A stretch of DNA of 64,000 bases from Miscanthus floridulus (Eukaryota; Streptophyta; Magnoliopsida; Poales; Poaceae), in contig NC_089598.1 in assembly GCF_019320115.1 (NCBI RefSeq), positions 29,699,069 through 29,763,068 of the forward strand. The letters are read 5' to 3'. The notes beneath the pieces are model-generated. The model had not been told where the DNA came from and did no database searches. It worked only from the letters and a program-made list of their open reading frames with translations. The translations under genes and the position numbers were made by a program. Numbering within the stretch: the stretch's first letter is position 1; each line of letters begins with the position of its first letter. Positions 10,908 to 22,971 of this stretch are shown here, piece by piece.

Positions 10908-13313
10908 ATGTCTCATGTGGATGGACCTCCTCCTATCTTTGAGGGAGATGACTTTCCTTCTTAGAAAATTCGCATGGAGGCGTATCTAGAGGCTCTAGAT
11001 GTTGGTATACTTAGAGCCACCTCACAAGGCTTCCCAAAACCTCGGGATGCTACTAACCTACAAGGCGATGAGGTGAATTACGAGAAGTGGAATGCAAAGG
11101 CTCGAAACACCATCTTTAGAGGCCTTTGCAAAGATGTGTTCAATCGGGTGAGGAACCACAAAGACGCCCATGCACTATGGTCAGACATTTGTGCGCTCTA
11201 TGAGGGAACTAAGAGTGAGCGTGAGGAACGCTATCATCTTATCATGAAAAAGCTCAACTCTTTTGAAATGCTTCCTAAGGAATGTGCTAATGAAATATAT
11301 TCACGTTTGAATGTTCTTGTAGAGGAAGTCAATGGGCTTGGACTCACTCAAATGCAACCATCCGATGTTGTAAGAAAGATCTTAAGTGTCCTCCCCATTG
11401 ACAAATATGGGCATATTGTGACCGTGCTATATCAAGGTGATCTTTCCACCGCTACACCGACACAAATCTTGGGAAAGATCAATACTCATGAGATGTACAT
11501 GCACATCACGCCACAAGATGGCTCATCCTCTACCAAGAAGAAAGATAAGGATTTAGCATTTAAAGCTAGCCAAGAGAAGGGCAAAGCAAGACTTGAGTAT
11601 GAGAGCTCAAGTGAAGATAAAGTTGATGATGAAAGTCTTGCTCTCATGGTGAAGAAGACCACCAAGATGCTAAAGAAGCTTAACAAGAGTGGCATCAAGT
11701 TTGATGGCAAGAAGAAAAAGTTCTTCACTAGCTCTAGAAGGAAGCCAATCTCCGAGATGAATTGCTTCAATTGTGGAGAACTTGGTCATCTAGCACACCA
11801 ATGCACTAAGCCCAAGAAAGACAAGTTCAAGAACAAATACAAGGGCAAGAAAGATAACTCAAGTAATGAAGAAGAAGAAGAGAAGAAGAAGAACAAGCCA
11901 TACAAGAAGAGAGATGGCAAAAAGAGGGACTTCCACAAGAAGAAGAAGAGTGAAAAGGCATATATTGTCGGTGATTGGCTCACGGACATTGATTCATCTA
12001 GTGCCTCATCCGATGATGATAGTGACAACAAGAAGGTGGCCACAATTGTTATCAACTCTTCATCATCTTCATCGCCACCACCGCCATCATCCTCTACACA
12101 CCTATGCCTTATGGCCAAGGGTGATCGCAAGGTATCGAACAATGATGATAGTAGTGATGATGAGCATGCTAGTGATGATGATAGCGATAGTGATGATGAT
12201 GAATATGAATCACCTACTTATGATGATCTTGCTAGATTACTAAAACAATACACTAAGATCATTATAAAAACTAGAGCTAAGAATGAAAAGCTTGAAGCTA
12301 AAAATGATGCTCTTTTAGTAAAATGTGATATAGCCGAAAAGGCTAGTGTTGAGCTTAGAGAAGCAAATGATGCTATATCATCCAAACTCAAGGAGCTCAA
12401 ATCTTCTAAGAAAGAGCTTAAAGATAAACATGATAAACTTGAGAGGACATATAATGAGCTCATCACTAGCCACAACAAGCTAAGAGAAGAATATACCACT
12501 TTTAAGGTTAATCATGATACTCTTATTATTGCTCAAGAATTTTTATCTAACGAGCCACATGATGCTACTAACGATGTTGTTAAGATTGATATAGCTACAT
12601 CATATGATGACTTGATTGTTGAGAGCATTGAGCAAAGTTCTAGTAGCAAGGGCAAGCAAGTGGTTGAAGCCAATGATTATGATGAGTTTGTCAAGCTCAA
12701 GAATGACAATGAAAAGCTCAAGAAACATCTTGAAGAGCTCAAAGCCGCCAAGTCTATTATGCTAGAAACCATTGTTCATGATGATGGCTTGATCCTTGAG
12801 AATGAGAAGCTCAAAGATGAGAACAAGAAACTCAAGGAAGAGAAGAACAATGATGCTCTCAAGGAAGAAAATAAGAAGCTCAAGTTGGAGAAAGAGCATC
12901 TTAAGATTGGATTGAGCAAGTTCACTAGAGGCAAGCATCTTCAAAGTGAGCTACTTATGAACACCGTCATGAAGATGGATAGAAGTGGCATTGGGTACTT
13001 GGCAAATCAAGAGAAGAAGGCTCAAGCTCAACAACAACATAAGCCCAAGCCAAAGCCAAAGAGATGTTTTGAGTGTGGACAAGAAGGTCATTTTGCTCAT
13101 GAGTGCCAAACTCCACCACCACAACCTTTGCCCAAGCATGCTAGACCTTTTACCTTCAATGCTCACTACATGCTTAGAAAGGATTCTAGTGGAAAGATGA
13201 AAGTGATGTTCTTAGGTCCTCCAAACAAGAATAGGCCTAAGAAAATTTGGGTTGCAAAGTCACTTGTTGAGAAGGTGAAGGGCCCTCAACAAGTTTGGGT
13301 TCCTAAAGCTTGA
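10908..13313 (+). CDS. gag: Sirevirus Gag (one premature stop)
   Basis: From the ATG at 10908 the frame has a TAG at 10962-10964 (codon 19, where family members have Trp). It is then open for 779 codons from the ATG at 10974 to TGA at 13311-13313. There are two CCHC zinc knuckles: CFNCGELGHLAHQC (about residues 264-277 counted from 10974) and CFECGQEGHFAHEC (about 698-711). Between them are Lys/Glu- and Ser/Asp-rich stretches and a long coiled-coil-like segment (about nt 12240-12930). A long Gag with two distant knuckles and a coiled coil fits Sireviruses. It would bind RNA and form the particle. Pol follows in another frame just after the stop. The gene is nearly intact apart from the early stop. 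Confidence 0.88.
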
Positions 13314-13327
13314 TCTCTTGTGTGTAG

Positions 13328-16300
13328 GTGAACTACAAGACCGGTGGAAGTCATTGGGTTATTGATAGTGGTTACACACAACATATGACCGGTGATCCTC
13401 GTATGTTCACCTCACTAGATGAAGAAGTAGATGGGCAAGAGAGAATCACATTTGGAGATAACTCAAAGGGCAAGGTCAAAGGATTAGGCAAAGTGGCAAT
13501 ATCAAATGATCATTCCATCTCCAATGTGCTATATGTTGCTTCTTTGAGTTTTAACTTGCTATCCGTTGGACAATTGTGTGATCTTGGCTTCCAATGCTTG
13601 TTTATCGAGAAGGAGGTTGTTGTATCCAAGAAGGATGATGATCACGTGATATTCAAAGGATTTAGATACAACAACCTATATCTAGTGGACTTCACCTCCA
13701 AAGATGTAAACTTGAAGACATGCCTATTCACCAAAACAATACTTGGGTGGCTATGGCATAGAAGACTTGCTCATATTGGGATGAGCTCACTCAAAAAAGC
13801 TTATGAAGAATGACTTGGTGAGAAGGTTGAAGGATGTGAAATTTGAGAAGGACAAGCTTTGTAGTGCATGTCAAGCTAGCAAGCAAGTTGCAAATATCCA
13901 TCCAACAAAAGCTTTCATGTCAACCGCAAGAGTGCTAGAACTCCTTCACATGAATTTATTTGGACCAACAACATACAAGAGTTTGGGAGGAAATCTCTAT
14001 TGTCTTGTGATTGTTGATGATTATTCAAGGTATACATGGGTATTCTTCCTTCATGACAAATCTGAAGTTGCATCTTGCTTTAAGAAGTTTGCCAAGAGAG
14101 CACAAAATGAATTTGAAGTGAAGCTTAAGAAGATAAGAAGTGACAATGGGAAGGAGTTTGACAACACAAATATAGAAGCTTATTATGATAAAGTTGGAAT
14201 CAAACATGAGGTCTCCGCAACATATACTCCTCAACAAAATGGTATAGTTGAGAGGAAGAACCGGATATTGATCACTCTTGAAAGAACAATGCTTGATGAG
14301 TACAACACCCTCGAAGCTCTATGGGCGGAAGCAATCAACACCGCATGCTATGCATCAAACCACCTATTCCTTCAAAAGTTTCTTGGCAAGACACCTTATG
14401 AGTTGCTCAATGGGAAGAAGCCATACGTCTCCTTTTTAGGGTGTTTGGTTGCAAATGCTACATCTACAAGAAGCAGCAACACCTAGGGAAGTTTCAAAGA
14501 CGTTGTGATATTGGTTTTCTTGTTGGTTACTCATCAAAGTCCAAAGCATATAGAGTATTTAATCATTCCACCGGCTTGGTTGAAGAAACATATAGTGTGG
14601 AATTTGATGAATCTAACAGTTCCCAAGGAGCACATGAGAATCTTGATGATGTAGGTGACGAACCATTGAGGGAGAGTAGAAGATGATGTACAAGTGATTG
14701 ATGACATCAAGCCTAAAGATGATGTACAAGTGATTGATCCACCTTCTTCATCAAGTGTGCCACAAGATGGTGAAAAAGATGGGAGAGTAGAAAATGAAGA
14801 TACTCATGTCTCCCATGAATAAATGGTGGTACAAGCATAAGATGTTGATGCTCCACAACCTCCCCCTCAAGTGGTCAATAGAAGAAATACACCTCTACTT
14901 CAAGACCATCTACAAGATCTTATCATAGGGAGTCCATCAAAGGGTGTAGTGACTCGATCTCAAAAACTTGCTTCATTTATTGCTCATCACTCTTTTGTCT
15001 CTTGCTTTGAGCCTACTAAGGTAGAAGAAGCTCTTCAACATCCGGATTGGATAAATGCCACGCATGAAGAGTTAAACAACTTCACCCGCAATGAAGTTTG
15101 GACTCTTGAAGAGCGACAAAAAGGTACAAGAGTCATTGGAATAAAGTGGGTGTTCCAAAACAAGCAAGATGATCAAGGTGTTGTTGTGAGAAATAAGGCA
15201 AGACTAGTTGCAAAGGGGTTCTCTTAAGTTGAAGGTTTGGATTTTGGAGAGACCTTTGCCCCGGTTGCAAGATTAGAGCCATCCGTATCCTCCTTGCATA
15301 TGCATCACATCATGAAATAAAACTTTTATCAAATGGATGTGAAAAGTGCATTTTTAAATGACTTTATTAATGAACTAGTCTATGTTGATCAATCTCCCGG
15401 GTTTGAAGACCCTAGATATCCTAATCATGTTTATAGGTTGCCCAAGGCACTATATGGGCTTAAGCAAGCCCCAAGAGCTTGGTATGAGCGCCTTCGGGAC
15501 TTCCTCATTGAGAAGGGCTTCACCATTGGGAAGGTCAACACCACACTATTCACCAAGAAGCTTGATGGGCATATCTTCATTTGTCAAGTGTATGTTGATG
15601 ATATCATCTTTGGATCATCAAATGAAGATTCATGCAAAGAGTTTGGTGAATTGATGTCGAAAGAGTTCGAGATGTCAATGATTGGAGAGCTTATATTCTT
15701 TCTTGGTTTTCAAATCAAGCAAATGAGAGAAGGGATTTTTATCTCTCAAGAAAAATATACTAATGATCTTCTCAAGAGATTCAAGATGGATGAATGTAAG
15801 CCAATCAAGACACCAATACCAACTAATGGACATCTCGACCTAGATGAGAGAGGTAACCCAGTTGATCAAACTCTCTACCGCTCTATGATTGGTAGCTTGT
15901 TATATTTGACCTCATCTAGGCCCGACATCATGTTTAGTGTGTGTATGTGTGCTAGATTTCAAACTAATTATAAGGAAACTCATTTAATTGCCGTAAAAAG
16001 AATCCTTAGGTATCTTAAGCACACACCAAGCATTGGCCTTTGGTATCCCAAAGGAGCTATATTTGAATTAGTTGGCTATTTCGATTCAGATTATGCCGGT
16101 TACAAAGTTGATAGAAAGAGCACATCCAGAGGGTGCCATTTGCTTGGTAGATCACTTGTGTCTTGATCCTCCAAGAAGTAAAATAGTATGGCTTTGTCCA
16201 CCGCCGAAGCAGAATACATTGCCGTGGGTGCTTGTTGTGCACAAATACTTTACATGAAACAAACTTTGCTAGACTATGGTGTAGTTCTAGATAAAGTACC

Positions 16301-16550
16301 TCTTTTGTGCAACAATGAAAGTGCGGTAAAACTTGCAAACAATCCGGTTCAACACTCTCGCACCAAGCACATTGATATTCGCCATCACTTTCTTAGTGAT
16401 CATGTTGCTAAAAATGATATATCACTAGAAGGTGTAAGGACCAAGGATAAATTGGCGGATATCTTCACTAAACCGCTAGATGAGGCAACATTTTGTAGAT
16501 TGCGGAATGAGCTCAATGTGCTTGATTTTAGTAACTTCACTAAAAATTGA
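13328..16550 (+). pseudogene. pol: Sirevirus Pol: protease, integrase, RT, RNase H (broken)
   Basis: The domains follow copia order. Protease: WVIDSG at about 13355-13372, with Tyr where relatives have Cys. Integrase: HHCC finger to 'CSACQASK', then the core. Reverse transcriptase: catalytic YVDD at 15591-15602. RNase H: ends with 'TKPLDEATF'. Breaks: frameshifts near 13800 (an extra A in an A-run), 14430 and 14690-14870 (next to a duplicated ACAAGTGATTGAT stretch); TAA at 15225-15227; a stop shortly before 15333; TGA at 16164-16166 and a TAA about 13 bases later. The first Asp of the integrase DDE triad is Asn (AAT, 13953-13955), while the second Asp (14142-14144) and Glu (14250-14252) remain. 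Pol cannot be made as one protein. Confidence 0.9.
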
Positions 16551-16939
16551 GCTTGTGTTGTCCCTTGCATTGCATTGCAATATACAACATGTTTAATGTT
16601 TTGTAATGCATATAGGGCTTGTCTAACATGGTTAAGATAACCGCCAAAAAGCGTGTGAAGAAGGTTAACCTTGGATCAAACTTGACAAGCAACTAGATTT
16701 ACTTTCAAGTATTGCATTGCATATGCATGATTGTTGTTTGTTGTTTGTCTTCAAATTGCCCTCTTATTGCCTATTTTCTTAAAAAGAATTATAACCTAAG
16801 GCAAAATATTTTGAAAAACTTGAGGGTTTGAGAGAGGTCACTCACATCAGTCCCAATTGGTGTTTATTTGGATCTTATTCAAGTTGGGACTTGATTGGGA
16901 ATAGGCAGCACGAAGGACTTTGAAGATTTGCTAAAAAAG
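16551..16939 (+). other. Sirevirus spacer after pol
   Basis: Noncoding AT-rich DNA between the end of pol and the internal CCGGACGCTG array. I see no reading frame of interest here. Confidence 0.5.
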
Positions 16940-17300
16940 AGTGACCGGACGCTGCACCGGACTCTGGAGTCCAGCGTCCGGTCAGTTCATAGGAGGTGAA
17001 CTTGCTGCGAAGGAGTGACCGGACTCTACATTTCAGCGTCCGGTCAAAAGGTTTTCAGCGTCCGATCATGTGGAGAAGATGAAGGCTGTATTGACCGGAC
17101 TCTGGGCTGCATCCGGTCGGTGTCCACCGGATGCGTCTGGTCACAATTCCAGAGGATTTGGACCTCTCTAGAATCGACCGAATGCAGGGTGGCAGCGTCC
17201 GGTCGCTGCCACCGGAGCATCCAGTCAATAGGAAACGTGCGCAATTCTATCTCTTTCCAGTTTCCTTTTCTCTCACGTTTGGGGCCACCATATAATCCGG
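16940..17300 (+). promoter_or_regulatory. Internal copy of the LTR-type array with TATA-like box
   Basis: The same motif family as in the LTRs (GACCGGACGCTG, CCGGACTCTGGAGTCCAG, CAGCGTCCGGTC) lies between pol and the third ORF. It is followed by CCATATAATCC at about 17287-17297, then a GC-rich leader. In the LTRs the same block sits just upstream of the TATA box, so it may act here as an internal promoter for the third ORF. That function is inference. Confidence 0.5.
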
Positions 17301-17963
17301 ATGCGCGTTACCTAACCCCTATTCCTCTCCCCACGCCGACATCGCCCGAACTACCACCAAGCTCACCTCCACCATCGTTGTTCCATGCCGCCGCACCATG
17401 CGCCGCTCGCAGCTCCCCGCGCCGCCGCTCCTTGCGCCACCGCCCGCAGCGCCTACTCGAGCCATCGTGAGCTCGTGCCTGCCCATGCCTCCACTGCCCA
17501 CATGCCGCCATGCCACCCGAGCCGCACCAGCGCCGCTCGAGTGCTCCCCTACTACACCGTGGGCCACCATGCTATGCCCTGCCTGAGCCGCCGTGCCTCC
17601 ACAACAGCAGTGCCGTCCACGTCCAGCGTCGGTAAAGCCCTAACTCTGGAACCCTAGCTGCCCTAGTTTCAGCACAGCAAACCCTCGGCCATCAATTCAC
17701 CGCATCGCATTGTAGATCCTCGCCGACCAGCAACCCTAGATCTTTCGGTGGTTCCCCGCGTGTCACTTCTTTTTCTTCGGATCGCCGGTTCGTCAGGTAG
17801 CAAGCCATCCGTTTCAATCTCGTATCTAAATTGCTTGCTTCCTAGGTTTTCGCATCTATTGGATATATTGTATTTATTTGTATATCTTATCTATTCCATC
17901 GTGCAGCGAGCTGGTTCCATTGAGGTGTCAGTGGCCGTTGTCAGTTAACTCGGGGCCAAGCTC
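17301..17963 (+). other. GC-rich leader ahead of the third ORF
   Basis: This stretch looks like a plant 5' leader: pyrimidine-rich CCCTATTCCTCTCC, several 'CCCTAG' boxes, a GC-rich section at 17330-17640, and an AT-rich part ending in a good splice acceptor (ATTCCATCGTGCAG at 17892-17905). Candidate donors are GGTAAAG near 17630 and CAGGTAGC near 17794. The overlapping Pro/Ala/Arg-rich frames on both strands look like composition artefacts. Confidence 0.45.
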
Positions 17964-20584
17964 GTGAGTATGGATCGAGGCCAAGCCTCGAAAGTGACAG
18001 TTGATCTTTGGTCAGAGGCAGTTGTTTCTTTGTCAGGGGCAGTTGATTCTTCTTTGATCCATCAGATGGCTCATACAAAGAATGTCGGAGGTGGTCCTGG
18101 TGATGAGGATCCGAGGCCCCCGCCTCACCATCCTATAGATCCAAAAGGAAAGGAGACAAAGAAGTTGGCAGTGAGGAAGTGCAAGTATCCAGATGCAGAT
18201 ACAGCGAGAGCCGCCACAGTTGCTGAGGCCATAGAGTGTGCCGAGAGAGGAGGTGCTTGTAGTGGAGTCTGGATTGCTGATCCGCTTTCACCAGAGGCGA
18301 TGGCTTCACTTCAGTGAGTTGAGCGCCTTCATGGTGGTCCAGCTGGGACTCTAGTGATTAGCGGATGGCGTGTTGCCATTGATGAGGTTCAGCGTCAGGG
18401 GGAGCCACAGCAACAGCCTCAGCCCACACAGCAGACTTAGGAGCCTCAGCCAGCTCAGCAGACTTAGGAGCCACAGCGAGCACAACAGTCTCAGTAGGGT
18501 CAGCAGGTCTAGTAGGCCGAGGAGACAGAGCCGGCACCACAGCCACAGTTACGCCGCTCTGGTCATACTCGTGTTCCAGTTTCACCGAGGCCAGCCACTC
18601 AGCGTAGGGGTTCTCGTCCATCACCTCAACCACAAGGTCCACCTCCAGTGACCCATCTTGACCTAAGGGCCGCCATGGCCAAGTAGGTGCAGCAGCTGAG
18701 GTTCGTGGACTTTGAGGTGTGGTTTCCACCTAGGATGGATGAGAGAGCATTAGAGAGATTCTATATACCCCTGTAGGAGGACTTTTATAATGCCTATCTG
18801 AACAGTGGAGCAGTTTTCAGATCACAGAGGGTGTGCAACATTGAGTCTATTATTGCAGCAACTAGAGAGCACATTCACCCCTACCTTGCATATCTGCCGA
18901 GGCTGACAGATTTGATTGGACGGACCGGATTATATGTTCCATCTTAGGTTTGTCAGTTCTATGCCTCTCTCTGGATTGACCCACATCATAGGTTTATACA
19001 CTTTGCATTCGAAGGTAGAGACTATCGGTTGACGAGGACCAGGGTCAGGGAGATTCTTAGGCTTTAGGAGCAGCTAGTCAGGCTTCATGAGGTGTGCTAT
19101 GGATAGACCGCACCCCCCAAATGCCCTCATGGTCGTATGGTACCTCCTACAGACTTGGTTCGTCACTGCTTCACAGAGCCCTTTGGCGAGGGGTCGAGGA
19201 GGAACCCCAGTGATCTCACTCCCACTACTCGAGTGATTGAGGCTATCATAAGGAGGACTTTACTTTCGAGGATGGGATGCAGAGAGGGATTGACTCGGAT
19301 ACAGCTCTGGCTTCTCAACTCTCTGATGCAGCAGACAGTTTTTGATATCTGGGATCTTCTTCTGTAAGAGATGGAGGACACTATAGCTGAGGGCTTCAGA
19401 GGTCAAAGGCAGCTACCCTATGCTCACTAGGTCACATTCCTTATCCATAGAGCAGTTACTGTTAAGTCGCCTGAGATGATTGCTGAGTACAGTGGTGCCA
19501 CTATAGAGTTTCCTGCTTATAACCTGACTCAGATGATTCGCCATAGTACACCACAGGCACCTAGCCAACCGCGCCATCGTCCAAAGGTGCCAGAGACTGT
19601 AGCCTAGCAGGATGATATTATCAGGGGTATTGCAGCCACAGAGGAGGAGGAGCTTGCTCAGCAGGAGGGGTTGGTCACTAGCGAGCCCAGTGACAATTCT
19701 GATGATGACTACCAGCCCGTTCCTCAGATGCCTCCATGATGACATGATGCTAAGGCCAGTAGCTCTAGTTCAGCACCACCTACCTCGCAGATAGACCCTG
19801 CTCTTCTGGCTATACTTGAGTGGATGAGGCAGGACTAGGCACGACAAACTCAGGAGACAGCTGCTACATTTGCTCAGTTCTAGACTTGGCAGGACGAGTT
19901 CCAGCGCCAGCAGTTTGTTATTCAGCAGCAGCAGCAGGCTATGCACTAGCAGCAGATCCTCATGCAGCAGCAGCTTCTCAGATTCATGTAGCATGTAGTG
20001 ACAGCGATTGGGGCCCCACTGCCACAGACTTCGCCCTAGCTTGGTCAGCCTGCCACCACTTTGATGACTCCAGCATTACAGCCTAGTGGGCTTCAGAGTC
20101 AGGGACAGCCACCAGCATAGTATGCTTCACCGACAAAGTAGGTGTCCTAGTGGTTCGCTTCGCAAGTGGTAGCCCCATAGTTCACACCACTCCAGACGGG
20201 CTTCACACCAGCACAGACGTCATCGCTGCTTGAGCCAGACACTTTAGTCTCTATGAGTCTTGGAGCCTCCTTCAGTGAGTTGACAGGGCAGCCCACTCCT
20301 CCATACCTGCATGTTCCAAGTCCTTCTACGGCTGCACCTATCACAGCGATGACAGAGATGCTCCCCTCCTCAGTGGCATCATCAGATCTGGCTGCTTCAT
20401 TTATACTAGCTCAGCCTACAGCAGCACCAGTTCCTGATCCGACTCAGACTGCTTTAGCCTCACTTCCAACTATAGAGGGTCAGACAGCTTAGAGCTCTGG
20501 ATCAGATGATGATGGCACCCAGTTCCACCTCGCTCCTCGTACCTCAGTGCCCGGCTCATTCGCTGTAGCTCCACCGACCGACCC
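17964..20584 (+). pseudogene. Third (envelope-position) ORF of the Sirevirus, full of TAG codons
   Basis: A single frame runs without any frameshift from 17964 (more likely start ATG at 18066) to about 20584. It is interrupted by about 24 TAG and 3 TGA codons (18315, 19737, 19740) and no TAA. Most TAGs sit where Gln would fit, in Gln-rich runs (e.g. 18437-18520 and 19840-20010). The N-terminal part is Pro/charged. The middle (about 18680-19560) is a folded-looking domain with Trp, Phe and Arg spread through it. The C-terminal third is Gln/Pro/Thr/Ser-rich. Position and size match the 'envelope-like' ORF of Sireviruses. I see no clear signal peptide or transmembrane segment, so the envelope label is only positional. 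Confidence 0.7.
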
Positions 20585-21027
20585 TTAGGTTTTGGTGTTT
20601 GACACCAAAGGGGGAGAGGGTTCGAGTATGTTAGGCTTAGGGGGATCTACTTATCTAGGGGGAGCTTAGTTATTATATTAGCTTATCTATTACATTTGGA
20701 GTTTTTATATGTGAGATACACTATTATGTATTTGTGTGTGTGATACATTATGCATTCATGTTTACTACTATATTTATGTGATAGTGATATCTACGTGATC
20801 ATGATATATGACATGTGTGCCCTCTACTTTGAATTCTTTATATGTCATATCACTTGTGCTTTGCTCTTTTGCCTTTGCTTCCGTGTTTTACTCCGATGCA
20901 AATGAGCTTTATTACTTGTACTCATGCTTATTTCATATCTTTTGAGTACATCATGTTGGCTTGGGTCATATAAGCTTGTCTAACACTTTTGTTCTTGTTA
21001 TCAAAAGCTTATATGAACCAAGCATGT
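20585..21027 (+). other. Post-ORF3 region with extra polypurine tracts
   Basis: Noncoding. It has purine runs AAAGGGGGAGAGGG (20607-20620), AGGGGGA near 20640 and AGGGGGAG near 20657, upstream of the PPT that adjoins the 3' LTR. Multiple PPT-like tracts are a described Sirevirus trait. The nested solo LTR starts at 21028. Confidence 0.55.
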
Positions 21028-22901
21028 TGAAAGGTCCTAATGGCTAGAGGGGGGTGAATAGCCTAATAAAAATTTCTACAACAACACTTAACCAAATGGT
21101 TAGACAATTATGAGGCGAAGCGAGTGTTGCGCTAGCCTACTCAATAATGCAAGCCATCTACCACAATTCTAGTTTAGATAGTGTCAATTCACACAAGAGC
21201 AATGACACTACCCTATGTTAGTGCGCTCTCAAAGGCTAACTAAAGAGCCACACCAACCAAGCATGCAAGCTCTCACAACTAGCTACACTAAAGAGCTTGT
21301 CAACTAGTTTGCGGTAAAGTAAAGAGAGTGATCAAGAGGGTTATACCGCCATGTAGATGAATGAACCAATCAATCACAAAGATGAATAACAATGATGACC
21401 AATCACCTCGGAATCAAATGATGAACACAATGATTTTTACCGAGGTTCACTTGCTTGCCAGCAAGCTAGTCCTCGTTGTGGCGATTCACTCACTTGGAGG
21501 TTCACGCGCTGATTGGCATCACTCGCCAAACCCTCAATAGGGTGCCGCACAACCAACACAAGATGAGGATCACACAAGCCACAAGCAATTTACTAGAGTA
21601 CCTTTTGGCGCTCCACCGGGGAAAGGTCAAGAACCCCTCACAATCACCACGATCGGAGCCGGAGCCAATCACCACCTCCGCTCAACGATCCTCGCTGCTC
21701 CAAGCCGTCTAGGTGGCGGCAACCACCAAGAGTAACAAGAGAAATCCACAGCGAAACACAATCACCAAGTGCCTCTAGATGCAATCACTCAAGCAATGCA
21801 CTTGGATTCACTCCCAATCTCACTATGATGATGAATCAATGATCTAGATGAGTGGGAGGGCTTTGGCTAAGCTCACAAGTATGCTATGTCAATAGAAATG
21901 GCCAAGAGTCTAAGCTTGAGCTGGCCATGGGGCTATAAATAGAGCCCCAATCAAATAGAGCCGTTATACCCCTTCACTGGGCAAAACGCGTTCTGACCGG
22001 ACGCTCCGGTCAGACTGACCGGACGCTGGCTCTCAGCGTCCGGTCGCTCGATGTCAGCCACGTGTCCAGACTCAACGGTCATCAGCCTCGACCGGACGCT
22101 GCTCCTTCAAACTGACCGGACGCTGAAGCCCCTGCATCCGGTCATTTACAGTAAGCTCCCGAGCATGACCGGACACGTCCGATAAAACTGACCGGACGCT
22201 GAAGCCCCAGCGTCCGGTCGTTTCCAGTAAGCTCCCCGAGGCATGTTTTTTTGACCGGACGCGTCCAGTCCACCTTGACCGGACGCAGCCAGCGTCCAGT
22301 GCTCAACCCTAGCCACTGTGCCGTCTGACAGCTCGACCGAACACAGCCTTTCAGCGTCCGGTGCTGAGTGACCCAGCGTCCGGTCAGTAGACCGTTGCCA
22401 GCATCATTTCGATCAACTCTATTTCAACTCTAACTTCTTCACCCTTGCTCCCAAACCCATCTCAACCCTACAAACACCTTGTGCACATGTGTTAGCATAT
22501 TTTCACAAATATTATCAAGGGTGTTAGCACTCCACTAGATCCTAAATGCATATGCAATGAGTTAGAGCATCTAGTGGCACTTTGATAACCGCATTCCGAT
22601 ACGAGTTTCACCCCTCTTAATAGTACGGCTATCAAACCTAAATGTGATCACACTCTCTAAGTGTCTTGATCACCAAAACAAAATAGCTCCTACAAGTTAT
22701 ACCTTTGCCTTGAGCTTTTTGTTTTTCTCTTTCTTCTCTTCAAGTTTAAGCCCTTGATCATCTCCATGATATCACCATTGTCATGTTATGATCTTCATTT
22801 GCTTCTCTACTTGAAGTGTGCTACTTATCTCATGATCACTTGATGAACTAGGTTAGCACTTAGGGTTTCATCAATTTACCAAAACCAAACTAGAGCTTTC
22901 A
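21028..22901 (-). mobile_element. Solo LTR 2, nested inside the Sirevirus
   Basis: It begins TGAAAG and ends CTTTCA, with a perfect 5-bp duplication CATGT (21023-21027 and 22902-22906). At 1,874 bp it has no internal coding region. On the minus strand its ends resemble those of the host Sirevirus LTR (TGAAAGCTCTAGTTTGGTTT..., and TTCACCCCCCTCT near the other end), so it is from a related family. It holds a CCGGACGCTG array (about 21985-22390) and a TATA-like palindrome GGCTATAAATAGAGCC at about 21930-21945. Confidence 0.9.
21985..22390. repeat. CCGGACGCTG array in solo LTR 2
   Basis: Dense direct and inverted copies of GACCGGACGCTG / CAGCGTCCGGTC. They are better preserved than in solo LTR 1 (more intact CpG), which suggests a younger insertion. 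Confidence 0.75.
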
Positions 22902-22906
22902 CATGT

Positions 22907-22971
22907 TAAAAACCTCATCTCTTTAACATACTCGAGGTAGTATTGTCATCAATCACCAAAAAGAGGGAGAT
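22907..22971 (+). promoter_or_regulatory. 3' polypurine tract of the Sirevirus
   Basis: AAAAAGAGGGAGA at 22958-22970 directly precedes the TG of the 3' LTR (22972). This is the expected primer site for plus-strand synthesis. Confidence 0.85.

Noticed and set aside
11866..12243. 125-codon plus-strand frame within gag
   Set aside because: Shadow of the Gag frame over its Lys/Ser/Asp-rich repeats.
17015..17657. Pro/Ala/Arg-rich frames between pol and the third ORF
   Set aside because: They run over the array and a GC-rich leader in several phases. Better explained as noncoding leader.
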